Positions 1 through 15,663 of a DNA stretch of 64,000 nucleotides are shown in pieces. Position 1 is the first letter of the stretch; each line of letters starts with the position of its first letter. The notes beneath the pieces are model-generated. The model did no database searches. It was not told where the DNA came from and saw only the letters and a program-made list of their open reading frames with translations. The position numbers and the translations under genes were made by a program. This stretch comes from Demequina litorisediminis (GTDB taxonomy: Bacteria; Actinomycetota; Actinomycetes; Actinomycetales; Demequinaceae): NCBI RefSeq assembly GCF_030161615.1, contig NZ_BSUN01000001.1, forward strand, positions 2,813,727-2,877,726. The letters are read 5' to 3'.

Positions 1-819
1 TGCGTCCGAAGCCTCATGAACCGCGGCACGCAGCCTTTCCAGGGAGGGTCCCTCAGCGAGAACACCTCTCGACTGATTGACGAGCACCCGGCTCCGGGAG
101 TTCCCGAATACCTGGGCCAACTCGTCGGGTCCGGCTCCCTGGGCGCCAACTCCTGGCGCAAGGATCGGTCCATTCAGACCGTCGAGGCCGATGCCGAGAT
201 CCGACACCGCCGAGCCCACTGTCGCCCCTACCACCAGGCCTACATTTCCCATGGGCGTCGCTCCCTCATTGAGGGCCGATGCCTGGCGCACCACGGCCGC
301 GGCAACCGCCTCCCCCGAGGCGGTGCGTGCGTGCTGAACGTCGTGTCCCTCGGGGTTCGACGTCAGCGCGAGCACGAAGATGCCCTTGCCCGTCTCAGCC
401 GCGAGGTCGAGGGCCGGCTTCAGCGAACCGAAGCCGAGGTACGGCGACACGGTGAGCGAATCGGCCTCCAACGGCGATCCCGGACGCAGGAACGCGTCCG
501 CATAGCCCGCCATGGTGGAGCCGATGTCGCCACGCTTGGCGTCCATCACCGTGAGGAGATCGGCGTCGCGGGCATCCGCGAGCAACCGCTCAAGGACCGC
601 GATACCGCGCGAACCGTGACGCTCGTAGAACGCCGCGTTCGGCTTGATCGCGGCGGCCGACCCGGCGGCGCCCGTGACGACCGTATCCGAGAAGGCTGCG
701 AGCCCATCGGGCGTGTCCGGCAGGCCCCATTGGGTCAGCAGGGACACGTGCGGGTCAACGCCCACACACAACGGTCCGTGCCGCTCCATGGCCGCCGCGA
801 GGCGCGCGCCGAATGACAT
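1..819 (-). CDS. pyrF: Orotidine 5'-phosphate decarboxylase (partial, runs off left edge)
   Basis: Last step of de novo UMP synthesis (OMP to UMP + CO2), cytosolic. The reverse strand is open from ATG at 819 to the window edge, about 273 residues without a stop, so the 3' end is missing. Near the N terminus it reads CVGVDPH, then AAIKPN around residue 55, then VMDAKRGDIGSTM, the DxKRxD catalytic motif typical of the long, mycobacterial-type OMP decarboxylase subfamily. An AAGGAG ribosome-binding site lies a few bases upstream of the ATG. It follows carB by about 87 bases and closes the pyr operon. No frameshift is evident. Family assignment is firm; length cannot be compared because the gene is cut. 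Confidence 0.93.
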   Translation of the reverse strand, partial: MSFGARLAAAMERHGPLCVGVDPHVSLLTQWGLPDTPDGLAAFSDTVVTGAAGSAAAIKPNAAFYERHGSRGIAVLERLLADARDADLLTVMDAKRGDIGSTMAGYADAFLRPGSPLEADSLTVSPYLGFGSLKPALDLAAETGKGIFVLALTSNPEGHDVQHARTASGEAVAAAVVRQASALNEGATPMGNVGLVVGATVGSAVSDLGIGLDGLNGPILAPGVGAQGAGPDELAQVFGNSRSRVLVNQSRGVLAEGPSLERLRAAVHEASDA

Positions 820-906
820 CCGATTCTCCTTGCCGGCGAGGGTCTCGCCTGTCGCTACTGCCATGCTACCTGCGATGACGCATCGTGCACGGGGACCGAG
901 GTCCCC

Positions 907-4205
<3,299 letters not shown>

Positions 4206-4206
<1 letters not shown>

Positions 4207-5335
4207 CAGGCGCGCTCCCCCTTCATGACGGAGACGAAACGGTCAAAGAGATAGGCGGCGTCGTGGGGACCCGCGGCGGCCTCGGGGTGGTACTGGACCG
4301 AAAAGGCTGGCAGGTCGATGCACTCGAGTCCCTCGACCACGTCGTCGTTGAGACACACGTGGCTGACCTTGACGCGGCCGTAGCCGGCGGGCGAGTCGCT
4401 CTCACCGTCCAGCGGGGCGTCGACAGCGAAGCCGTGGTTGTGGGCGGTGACTTCCACCTTGCCGGTGGTGCGGTCCATGACGGGCTGGTTGATGCCGCGG
4501 TGACCGAACTGGAGCTTGTAGGTGCCGTAGCCGAGGGCACGGCCCAGCAACTGGTTGCCGAAGCAGATGCCGAAGAAGGGCACCTTCTGGTCGAGGATCT
4601 CGCGCAGCGTCGCGACGGAGCGCTCTGCGGCGGCGGGGTCGCCTGGGCCGTTGGAGTAGAAGACTCCGTCGGGCTGTGAGGCGAGGATCTGCTGTGCGGT
4701 GTAGGTCGACGGCACCACGGTGACCCGGATGCCGCGCTCGGCCATCATCTGCGGCGTCATGGCCTTGATGCCGAGGTCGACGGCGACCACGTTGGCGATG
4801 GTGTCAACGCCTGCGGGGGCTCGACCACGTACGGCTCGTCGGTCGAGGCGTCGTCGGCGAGGTGGGCTCCGGCCATCGCCTCGGCGCCCTTGACCCGCTC
4901 GACGAGTTCGGCGACGGGAGCGAGCGCGTCGCCGGAGAAGATGCCGGCGCGCATGACGCCCTCGCGCAGAATCCGCGTGAGTGGCGGGTGTCGAGGCCCG
5001 AGATGCCGACGATGCCCTGGTCGCGGAGGTCGTCCTCGAGGCCCCGCTGCGAGCGCCAGTTCGAGGGGCGGCGTGCGGGGTCGCGCACCACATAGCCCGC
5101 AACCCAGATCCTGCGGCTCTCGTCGTCCTCGTCGTTCACGCCGGTGTTGCCGATGTGCGGCGCGGTCATGACGACGATCTGGCGGTGATAGGCTCGGGTC
5201 GGTGAGCGTCTCCTGGTAGCCGGTCATGCCGGTGTTGAAGACGATCTCGCCAAGGGTCTGGCCGGTGGCACCGTAGGCCTTGCCCTCAAGCCTGCGGCCG
5301 TCCTCGAGGACGAGCAGCGCGGTCGTGTCGGTCAC
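4206..5335 (-). CDS. carA: Carbamoyl-phosphate synthase small subunit, glutaminase (frameshifted in this sequence)
   Basis: Hydrolyses glutamine and passes ammonia to CarB. Start GTG at 5335 overlaps the pyrC stop (GTGA). The N-terminal CPSase small-chain domain reads [18 protein letters not shown] and [10 protein letters not shown]. The class I glutamine amidotransferase domain is in the second half, with the nucleophile motif [15 protein letters not shown] and the downstream [12 protein letters not shown] histidine/glutamate motif. Three indels break the frame: an AGCT insertion near 5203, one missing C near 4982 (RHLTRIL) and one missing base in a C run near 4812 ([15 protein letters not shown]). 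Corrected length is 376 residues, against 382 in E. coli. Confidence 0.93.
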
Positions 5336-6643
5336 GCGGGGGCTCCTTCGGTCAGTGCGGTGAATCGGTCGTCGACGTAGGTGGGGGTGCCACGCAGGAA
5401 CGTCGCGACGGTGCGTCCGGGCAGGCTCGATGCCGCCGAACGGAGAGTTGTTGCTGCGCGAGTCGGTCGCGTGGGGCTCGACGGTCCAGGCGGCCGCCGG
5501 GTCGACAAGGGTGATGTTGGCGGGCTCGCCGACGGCAAGCGGACGGCCATGGGCCTCGTCGCGGCCGATGCTCGCAGGCGCCTCGCTGAGGATGCGGGCC
5601 ACGTCGCGCCAGGTGAGGCGACCGGTGTCGACCATCGTCTTCTGGACGATGCCGAGTGCGGTCTCGAGGCCGATCATGCCGAAGGCGGCGGCGCCCCACT
5701 CGCAGTCCTTGTCCTCGTCCGGGTGAGGGGCGTGGTCGGTGGCGACGATGTCGATCGTGCCGTCCTCGAGGCCAGCGCGCAGGGCGTCCACGTCTTTCTG
5801 GGTGCGCAGCGGCGGGTTGACCTTGAAGCGGGGGTCGTATCCGCGAGCAGACTCGTCGGTCAGCAGGAGGTGGTGCGGCATGGCCTCGGCGGTGACCTGG
5901 ATGCCGCGGGACTTGGCCCAGCGGACGATCTCCACGGACCCGGCCGTCGAGAGGTGGCAGATGTGGACGCGGGAGCCGACGTGCTCCGCAAGCAAGACGT
6001 CACGGGCGATGATCGACTCTTCGGCGACGGCGGGCCAGCCGGCCAGGCCGAGGCTCGGCGGAGACGAGTCCCTCGTGCATCTGCGAGCCCTCGGTGAGGC
6101 GGGGCTCCTGCGCGTGCTGGGCGACGACGCCGTCGAAGGTCTTCACATACTCAAGGGCTCGGCGCATGAGCAACGGGTCGTGGACGCACTTGCCGTCGTC
6201 GCTGAACACGCGCACTTGGGCACGGCTATTGGCCATGGCGCCCATCTCGGACAGTTGGGTTCCGCCCAGGCCGACCGTGACCGCGCCGACGGGGTACACG
6301 TCGACGAGGCCGACCTCGCGGCCACGGCTTGCGACGAGTTCGACCACGCCGGCGGTGTCGGCGGTGGGGGTGGTGTTCGCCATGGCGTGGACGGCGGTGA
6401 AGCCGCCGCGGGCGGCGGAGCGGGAGCCGGTTTCGATGGTCTCGGCGTCCTCGCGGCCGGGCTCACGCAGGTGCGTGTGGAGATCCACCAGGCCGGGAAG
6501 GGCGACCAGGCCCGAACCGTCGATCGTCCGGGCGTCGGCGGGGGCATCGGCCGCACTCAGGGAGGCGATGGTGCCGTCGACGAGGACAAGGTCCGAGGGG
6601 GTGTCGCCGTAGAGCGACACATTGGTGATGACGATGGGGGCGC

Positions 6644-6647
<4 letters not shown>
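5332..6647 (-). CDS. pyrC: Dihydroorotase (frameshifted in this sequence)
   Basis: Cyclises carbamoyl aspartate to dihydroorotate. GTG start at 6647 overlaps the pyrB stop (GTGA). The metal-binding motif [10 protein letters not shown] near residue 60 identifies a class I dihydroorotase of the amidohydrolase superfamily. Later come [12 protein letters not shown] and [13 protein letters not shown], carrying the further metal-binding His and the catalytic Asp. Two AGCT insertions break the frame, near 5430 (GGIELPGRT) and 6055 ([12 protein letters not shown]); removing them gives 437 residues, normal for the family. Translational coupling to both neighbours is suggested by the 4-base overlaps. 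Confidence 0.93.
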
Positions 6648-8171
<1,524 letters not shown>

Positions 8172-8182
8172 GCTGGCGACCC

Positions 8183-8215
8183 CCTTTCCCGCCTCTCTGG
8201 ACGGTCCTTTAAAGG
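8183..8215 (-). promoter_or_regulatory. PyrR-binding RNA loop overlapping the pyrR ribosome-binding site
   Basis: Read on the minus strand the 5' leader of pyrR is CCTTTAAAGGACC followed by GTCCAGAGAGGCGGGAAAGG. The core TCCAGAGAGGC followed by a purine-rich arm matches the conserved PyrR anti-antiterminator/binding-loop consensus. The purine arm is also the pyrR Shine-Dalgarno, about ten bases before the ATG. No terminator hairpin is visible between the loop and pyrR, so repression of translation initiation, as described for mycobacterial PyrR, is more likely than transcription attenuation. Confidence 0.75.
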
Positions 8216-8709
8216 ATGTCGGTGTTCGTGTGCCAGCGTACCGGGTCCGACGGGGTGGCGTGGACCGACGCGGTGGCTGGTCCGCATGTGCTGCCACGAG
8301 CACTTGACGTGTCGCATACCCCTGCGGCGACCAGGACAAATCGGGGCGGCACGACGACGGGCGCGACGATGGGCGCAACGCGGCTCGGTAGGTCGCGCCT
8401 TGCCGCGCGGTGGACGAGCCTGGTCACAGCCAGGTTTGGGGACGCGAGCGTCACGGTGGCACGTGCCGTGGCCCTGGTGACACGATCCGGAGGCGGCCGG
8501 TCACGCGAAGCGACGTGACACCCCGGGGACGGCACATCCCGCGTGGCGGTGGTGGCGGCACCGTCCCGGACCGCTTCGAGGACGGGGACGATGGTGGCAC
8601 CTTCCCGCCTGCGGAACGGGCAACGGTTGTGTGCCGCGCCACCGCACCAGGGTCAGTACCTCCAGCACTGCCATCGGCGCCGACGACGCCGGTAGGCCCT
8701 CGGTCACGG
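8216..8709. other. 494-base stretch without a recognisable gene
   Basis: Several overlapping open frames exist on both strands but none reads like a protein family; the products are rich in R, G, T, P and V, as expected from random GC-rich sequence. Short GGTGGCAC-like and ACGG-rich repeats recur (around 8455, 8546 and 8589). The pyr operon promoter should lie in the part nearest 8216 on the minus strand, but I cannot place -35/-10 boxes with confidence. Confidence 0.5.
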
Positions 8710-10430
8710 TCAACGCGAAGGCTCACGGTCAACGCCAATCTCTGAGGCAGTGAACGCTGGAGTCCTCACGCTGGGCGACCGTGGCATTGCGTACGGTCTC
8801 GCTACGTCGGGTGACGCCGCGAGCACTGAGGGCGGCCCAGCCCCATGCGCCGAGACCGGGGTCACCGGCCCACGTGGCCGGGGCGTACGCCTTCGCGCGT
8901 CACCAACCCTGGTGGCGGCGAGTGGGGTGCGCGCGATGATGTCGCGAGAATCTGGCGGCTGGTGTGGTGTCGCCACCGCGTCGAAGAGGCGACGCCCGCC
9001 GGGTTGGGGCGTGCGATCCGGATCAACCTGTGCAGGCGGGATGAACCACACCTCCGTGGCACTCGCCTCAATGATGCAGCCAGCGCGATGAACGTCGTGA
9101 TGGCAGCGGACGCACAGCATCACGCAATTCGAGAGATCCGTCGCTCCCCCGAACTCCACGGGCGTCACATGATGCGCGTCACACCACGAGGGCGGCGCGC
9201 CGCACTTTGCACACCCGCCGTCGCGCTCCAGCACCGCGAGCCTTCTGGCTGTGGGTGAAGTGCCGCCGTTCGCGCCCAAAATCAACCGTGCACGAGGCAC
9301 CACCCAAGACCTGCGGAATGATGCCGGCCCGCGCCAGCACACGTCGGAGCCTCCCCGGCATCGGGCGTCGCCGAGAGTCCGTCGATGGACGCCTCCCCCG
9401 TCGCGAACTCCATCAACTGCTCGTACGTCATGCGGACGACGACCTTGGCGCCCGAGTGCGGCAAGACGTCGACGTCGCACCCCAAGAGGTGGCGCGCGAA
9501 GTCACCCATCGCATCGGCCCGCACCTGTTCGGGCGAGCGCTCGTCAGTATCGACCACGGTGCCGGATCGCTGTGCGTCCTGCGCCTTTTTCTTCAGCCGG
9601 AAGTGCTGGTTCACCATGGCATCCATCGCGGCGACCAAAGGAGCGCCGTTCTCGGGGTCAAGTTGCCCGTTGACGCGGATCATGCCGTCGGCATTCTCGC
9701 CAACATGCAGAAATCGCCGCTGTCTGCGAGCCTCCGCGAGTTCCTCTAGATGGGCCGCGTCCAGCATCGCTTCATAGCGATTGATGAGTTGACGGAGGCG
9801 ATCTACGCGGATGTGCCCCGCGGAAGCCACGAGGTCTCTCTCGGCGGCGTGAAGTGGTCTGGGTCACACCGCTCGGCCACTCGCCGCAGCATCCGCGTGA
9901 TGGCAGTCGCGGCCTCGGCGCCCATGTTTCCGCCACCCACGGCATCGGCGACATGGGTGAAGACAGGCCGTGCCTGCCCACCATCGCCTTGCGAGGGGCC
10001 GTCGTCACTGTCCACCAGCATCTTCCTGGCGTCCGCGACGCGAGCTTTCTCGGCATCGGCCAGTGTCTCGCCGAGGCTCAATCAAGCGGCGAGCCTCGGG
10101 ACCGGAGACGCCGCCCTGCTTCTCCAGCATGTCCGGCGCGTTGCGGTGTCCGCGCAAGCGAGCGAAACCCACGCCTCGAGGATTCTCTCGCGAGCGCGAG
10201 GCAGCCGCGGCGGCAACGACCGCAAGCATCCGGTTCGCCTCCTGGCACACGGCACCAATCGCGAACGTAAGGTCCTCGAGCGCTTGGTCGTCCATCCCGT
10301 CGACCATGGCGCGCGTCAGGCCGTCGCGCCGCACCAACGCCTCACGGACGCGCTGTCCCGCGCGAGCCCGCCGCTCCTCGCGCAGGGCGGAGGCGCCTGT
10401 CGCGGAAGCAGAAGCGGGCAAATCGGTCAT
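8710..10430 (-). CDS. DUF222 / HNH endonuclease-family protein (frameshifted in this sequence)
   Basis: Large actinobacterial family with an N-terminal DUF222 helical domain and a C-terminal HNH domain; biological role unknown. The HNH core is clear near 9100-9250: RDGGCAKCGAPPSWCDAHH, then LSNCVMLCVRCHHDVHR, giving the paired Cys and His metal ligands. DUF222-like text (DGMIRVNGQLDPENGAPLV) lies upstream. AGCT insertions at about 10071, 9352 and 9241 and one missing base near 9825 break the frame; correcting them gives about 572 residues. About 75 residues after the HNH domain are low-complexity and may not be conserved. The start at 10430 is a guess: no clear ribosome-binding site. Often multicopy in actinobacteria, sometimes linked to mobile DNA, but no element is visible here. 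Confidence 0.75.
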
Positions 10431-10465
10431 CGGGACATCAGACGAGAAGGGTCTGACATCAACGC

Positions 10466-10503
10466 GATGTGGCTGCGCACCCGTGAGGGCGCGCAGCCAC
10501 ATC
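10466..10503 (-). terminator. Hairpin terminator after the FN3 gene
   Basis: Perfect 13-base inverted repeat, GATGTGGCTGCGC and its complement, around a 12-base loop, starting about 18 bases past the stop of the FN3 gene. There is no U tract, common in high-GC actinobacteria. Confidence 0.7.
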
Positions 10504-10520
10504 TGGACCGTTAGGCGGAA

Positions 10521-13500
10521 CTACTTCCGGATGACGCTCGTGGTCCTCTCGGTGGAGGTGCCCAGCGCGTTGTGGGTATAGACCTTGAAGTACACACGCT
10601 TGCCGTGGCTGCCCTTGGTCGTGGTGACCTTGAGCGTCGACGCGCCCACCTTCTTCAGCGTGTAGTAGGTCGAGCCGTTGGTCGAGTACTTCACCGTGTA
10701 CCCGGTCACCGGAAGGCCATTGCCCGATGCCTTAGGCCACGTCACCGTGAGCAGGCCCTTGCTGTCGGACACGGCCTTGACCGAACTCGGCGCAATCGGC
10801 TTGCCCGCTGGGACGACCTTGACCGCTGCCGAGTAGGCGCCCGTGCCCACACTCGTCTTGGCGACCACCCGGAACTGGTAGGTGGAGCCATTGGTAAGGC
10901 CCTTGGCGACGAACTTCTTGGTGCTGCCCGTGGTGGTGCCGGCAGTGGCCCACGTGCCCGTGGTGCCCAGGCGCTTCTGGACCAAGTACGACGTCACGGT
11001 GCCGTTGGGCTTGGTGGGTGCGCCCCAGGCCACGGTCGCCTGACGATCACCGCGGGCAACCTTCACGCTCGTGGGCGCCGAGGGTAGGCCCTGGGTACCT
11101 GCACGAACCGTCGTCGCCGGTCCTGCACCCACCGCATTGACCGCAGCCACCGACACGTCGTAGTTGACGGCCTGCTTGAGTCCCGTGAGGACATACGTTG
11201 TCACGCGTTCGATGTTCTTGGTGGACCACGCGCTCGCGCCGACCTGTCGGTACTTGACCTGGTAGCCGGTGATCGGCGAGCCACCGGTGGCGCTGACCGA
11301 GCCGATTCTGAGCGAGAGCTCACCCACCTTGGGCGTGGCGGTCAGCGTCGGCGCGGAGGTCGGTGCCGTCGCGGTCTCAAGTTCCTTGACGTCGGACCAC
11401 GGCCCCACGCCCTCGGAGTTCTGACCCGCTACCCGGAACTGGTACGTGACACCCTTGACCAGGGCATTCGTGGTGAAGCTCGTGCCGTTCGGAGCGGTCT
11501 CCCCCACCGAAGCCGTCGACCAGTCGTCGTCAGTGGCTTTCTCGCGGTACTGCACCAAGTAAGAGACGGGCTGATCCGTGCCCGCCGCAGAGCCTGTCAG
11601 AGCCGTCCACGACGCCGTAATCGCCTTGCCGGCCACAGCGAGCCTGACGGTGCCGAGCCTTGCCCGGCGTGGAGCGCACGCTGAAGGTGCTGCTTTCCGA
11701 GGTCGCCAAGACCTTGAGCGCGTTGCCCGAACCGACGGGCTCGGCGAGCGCACGCACACGCCAGTAGTACTGCTGCGTCGCGTTGAGCGCATCGGGAAGG
11801 GCGAACTCCGAGGCGATCGTTTCGTACTGCTTCAGCCCCGTGGTCAGCGCCGCATTCGTGGCGATCTGCACCTGGTACCTACTCGCACCGGGGACATCCG
11901 CATCCCACCGCAACACGCGGTCGTTGAGGGGCATGACCATGGGATCGGTCAGCGTGATCGCGTTGGACGAAGCTCCCACGTCGACGCGTTGGAGCGAACT
12001 CCACGCACTGTTGTGGCCCTCCGAGTCAGATGCTCTGACCTGCCAGTCGTAAGGTCCGGCAGCGAGACCCGTCACCGAGATTGAGGTGCTGCCAATGTTG
12101 GACACAGGGACCCATGCAGCACCGACCGGGCGGTACTGGACACTATAGGAAACGGCACCGGGCACGCTGTCCCAGGCCAGCGTCACCGAGCCTCCCGCGA
12201 CCTCTGCACCGGTAGGTACAGGCGCGGCGATGCCGACGCTAAAAGAACTCGACGTCGACACCTTTCCGGGCTTGCCGTTCGCGTCAAGCGGAGCAACCGC
12301 AAAAGAGTAGTTCGTGTCCGGCGTCAGTGGCTTGTCCGTCGCCGTTGATGGGAACGCCGTGTCGTTGGACGTCACCGGCTCCTGAGCGACGAAGAACGGT
12401 GCCTCGATCTTCTTCGAGATGCCAATCTTGGTGCCACCCTTGTAGATCTCGATCTGGTACCCGCGGCTACCGCCGTCGAGGAGACCGGTCACGCTCTGGG
12501 GGTTCCAACTGAGCATGACCGTGCCGTCGGCCCGGGTCGTGGTTGTCAGGCCCGTGAGCGCGTGGCTGCTCTTCGACCACTCGAACTGCTCGACGCTCTG
12601 GTTGGACTGACCGCCGATGATCGTCCGAGGCTGCGAGAGGCTCCAGGACGAGGTGATCACCGGCTGCACCACCGCGACGTACTCACCGGTGGTGGTGTTG
12701 TCGGCGAAGACACCCGTGAGGCGAATGCGCGTGCTTGGGGTCAGGTAACGCGCGACCTCAGCCGTGCGCGACGCGTCGGAGTACACGATGACTTCGTATG
12801 AGGGCGCATGGCTCCATACGACCTCACCCTCGCCTCCGGCGGTCTGCATGCCAGATGCGGCCCACGACAGGACCGGGGCTGGCTGGCCCTTGGTGCTCTC
12901 CGGGTTGTCGGCTGCAAGGGCATCAAGATCGAGGTCGACCGCGACCGATGCAGGCGCAGCGTCGTTCGGCGCCACCACGCTCACGTAGCGGATCTCGGAC
13001 CAGTTGGACTTGAGCGGATCCGCGGGGTCCGACTCGCTCGCCAGCGAAACCGTGCTGGACCCTGCCACATCGGCCGCACGGACAGACCATTCGTAGTCCA
13101 ACCCCACGCGTACCCGCTTCGCGGCGGTCGTGTTCCACAGACAGTCGTCGGCACCGACCAAGGCGCCCACATTATTGGGCCCGGAGGCGTAGTCCGCGAT
13201 GATCGTGGCGGACGTCGACGCGGTCCGGCACGTGAGGATGGTGGTGCCACCGGTGTCTGTCAGATTCACCTCGTAGTACGAGGCCCGAGGCACCGGTTCC
13301 CACGAGAGCTCGAAGTCGCCGAGCGACATGTCCTCGGCGGTGTCCAGGGTCGGACCTCCTGCCGTCGGCACTGGTGCGACGTTACCGGGATCGACAGCCG
13401 CCGACGGCTCAGTCTGAGTGCCCCACTTCTTGCGGTACTGGTGCACGGGTGACGGCGTGCCGGGGTTTCCTGCGTGGTCGAGCGGCACCACTCGCCAATA

Positions 13501-14432
13501 GCGCGTGTGGTTGGCCGTCTCCGACGTCGGCACATAGACCGTTCCGTTGACCACCCGCGTGACGGGGTTGAGGATGCCGTTACCCGAGGGATCCGAACCG
13601 AACTCGAGACGGTACTTCGCGGCGCCAGGCACCGGGTCCCAGGCTGAACAGCAACTCAGAGTGAATGGTCGTCGTCTCGTTCACGGGCACGAGGTTCGAG
13701 GGAGCCTCCGCCCACGTGATCTGGAACTCCCGCTCCGGCGACCACGCTCCGGTCACCTCAGGGCTCGTGGTGGACGTGCCGTTGTACATTTCTGCGCGCA
13801 CACGCCACTTCCACGTCAACACGCCTCCCGCGTTGTCCACGCGCGCGAGCGGCACTGCAGGTGCGTACTGGGTGCCATTGACCTTCACGGTCGTGCCAGA
13901 CACTCCGCTACCGAGGGTCCCCGACGTGTACTCGAGCCTGATAGCGGATAGCACCGGGCACGGGCTCCCACGAGAAGACCGTCGCGTCTGGGTACTCCAC
14001 GATCCCCCGAACATCTTCAGCACCGGGCCCGATGGGCTGCGGCGTCACATCGTGCCCCACCACCAGCAGCGAGGCTTCGGTGGGCTCGCTCACGGTGAGA
14101 GCGCTACCCGATCCCGTGGTCGACGCCACACGCCAGTAGAGATCAGTCTCGTCGCCGACCACCGGCAGTGAGGTGGTGATGTAGTCGAGTGCGTACGTGT
14201 CCACCGTCTTGACGGTGCCGGTCGCGAACTCGGGGTTCTCGGACCACTGCAAGCGGTAACCGCTCGCGCCAGGTGCCGCGTTCCACGAGAAATGCACCGT
14301 GCCATCGGCGTTGGCGCTGGCCTCGCCACCGAGCGGAGCATCCGGCCCTGCCGCCTGCGCGGGCAGCGCGACCAACGTTGTTCCGATCAAGGTGGCTACC
14401 GAAATTGCCGCGACCGACCTGAGAAGGCTCAT
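10521..14432 (-). CDS. Secreted multi-domain fibronectin type III protein (frameshifted in this sequence)
   Basis: About 1302 residues after correction. The N terminus MSLLRSVAAISVATLIGTT followed by ALPAQA is a Sec signal peptide with cleavage after AQA. The mature protein is a chain of beta-sandwich repeats. Degenerate ones in the first two thirds carry a recurring W-x-PVPGA-xxY-x-x-x theme (FSWNAAPGASGYRLQW, FSWEPVPGAIRYQ, LSWEPVPRASYYEV, LAWDSVPGAVSYSVQY). At least four canonical FN3 domains occupy the last 400 residues (TPKVGELSLRIGSVSATGGS onward), each ending in a Y-x-F/V-x-V strand. No LPXTG, SLH or other anchor is visible, so it is probably released or held non-covalently. Frame breaks at 13941, 13641 and 11661 are all AGCT insertions. 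Likely an adhesin or matrix protein; substrate unknown. Confidence 0.85.
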
Positions 14433-14555
14433 GCGTGCGCCTCTTCCCCTCAAAAGTGCGTCACCACGTCGCTTCGTCGGACGTGCTGGCCACACATTAG
14501 CGGAGCACGAGCCCCGGAACCAACGATTCCGCGACGGCGTGTGAGGGTGGCGACA

Positions 14556-14594
14556 GCACAAAGGGGACGAAGCGGTGCTTCGTCCCCTTTGTGC
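14556..14594 (-). terminator. Strong hairpin terminator after nusB
   Basis: Perfect 18-base stem, GCACAAAGGGGACGAAGC and its complement, with a 3-base loop, about 20 bases past the nusB stop. It separates the efp-nusB unit from the FN3 gene downstream. It lacks a U tract. Confidence 0.85.
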
Positions 14595-14612
14595 CCCGGA
14601 AGGTGCCCGGTT

Positions 14613-15036
14613 CTAGTCCTCGCTGGGTAGCGCTGGCGCGTCGCGTGCGATGCGGCCGAGCACTCCGTTGACGAAGTTCGCGGAGTCGTCGGTGGAGAGG
14701 TCTGCGGCGAGGTCGACCGCCTCGTCGATGGCCACGGCGGTCGCGACCTCGTCGTTGCAGAGAATCTCCCAGGCGCCGATGCGCAGAAGGTTGCGGTCGA
14801 CGGCGGGCATCCGCTCCAGCGTCCACGACGTGGAGGCATCCTCGATGATCGCGTTGAGCCTCACGCCAGCGAGACACGATGCCGCGCACAATCTCCTGCG
14901 AGTACGCGGGCAGGGGGTGCTGGTGACCGGGGTGCGCGAGGCGCTCGTCGAGGACGTCGCCCACGTTCACGCCGCGCTGCTCGGCTTCGAAGAGGACGTC
15001 GAGCGCGCGCTTGCGTGCCTTGGTGCGGGCTCCCAC
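14613..15036 (-). CDS. nusB: Transcription antitermination factor NusB (one frameshift)
   Basis: Binds boxA RNA with NusE/S10 during rRNA antitermination. It starts with GARTKARKRALDVLFEAEQR and has the typical core WTLERMPAVDRNLLRIGAWE. GTG start overlaps the efp stop by one base. An AGCT insertion near 14864 splits the middle; removal gives the continuous helix IVSRWRELNAIIEDASTSW and 140 residues, normal for NusB. Last gene of the aroC-aroK-aroB-aroQ-efp-nusB unit, followed by a strong terminator. Confidence 0.92.
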
Positions 15037-15601
15037 TAGTCGTTCACACGGCCGAGGTAGTCGCCCGACTCGGTGTTGACCTTGACCTTGGTGCCGGCCT
15101 CGAGGAACAGCGGCACCTGGATCTCCTTGCCGGTCTCGAGGGTGGCGGGCTTGGTGCCACCGGACGAGCGGTCGCCCTGCAGGCCGGGCTCGGTGTAGGT
15201 CACTTCGAGCACCACGGAGGCGGGCAGGCTCGAGGAAGATGGGGTTGCCGTTGTGCGAGCCGATGGTCGCGTTCTCGTTCTCCAGCAGGAAGTCGGTCGC
15301 ACTGCCCATGACCTCGGGCGACACGTTGACCTGGTCGAACGTGTCGGGGTCCATGAACACGTAGGACGCGCCGTCGTTGTAGAGGTACTGCATGGTGCGG
15401 CGGTCCACGGTCTCGAAGTCGACCTTGGTGCCTGCGTTGAAGGTCTTGTCGACGACCTTGCCCGAGAGGACGTTCTTGAGCCTTGGTGCGGACGAAGGCG
15501 CCGCCCTTGCCGGGCTTCACGTGCTGGAACTCGATGACGGACCAGAGGTTCCCGTCGAGGTTGAGCACGGAGCCGTTCTTGATGTCGTTCGAGGTCGCCA
15601 C
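15036..15601 (-). CDS. efp: Elongation factor P (frameshifted in this sequence)
   Basis: Relieves ribosome stalling at polyproline. GTG start ([20 protein letters not shown]) with a GAAGGAC ribosome-binding site. The KOW-like domain I carries the tip loop [12 protein letters not shown] near residue 30; the C-terminal OB domains read [20 protein letters not shown] and [23 protein letters not shown] insertions at 15481 ([12 protein letters not shown] restored) and 15230 (IFLELPASVV restored) break it; the corrected protein has 187 residues, exactly normal. No epmA/epmB-type modification gene is adjacent. Confidence 0.95.
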
Positions 15602-15663
15602 GGTGTAGTCCTTCGGAAGTTCTGAAAAAGAGCCGTCGGAAAGTCTACCCGCCGCATGCGGTT

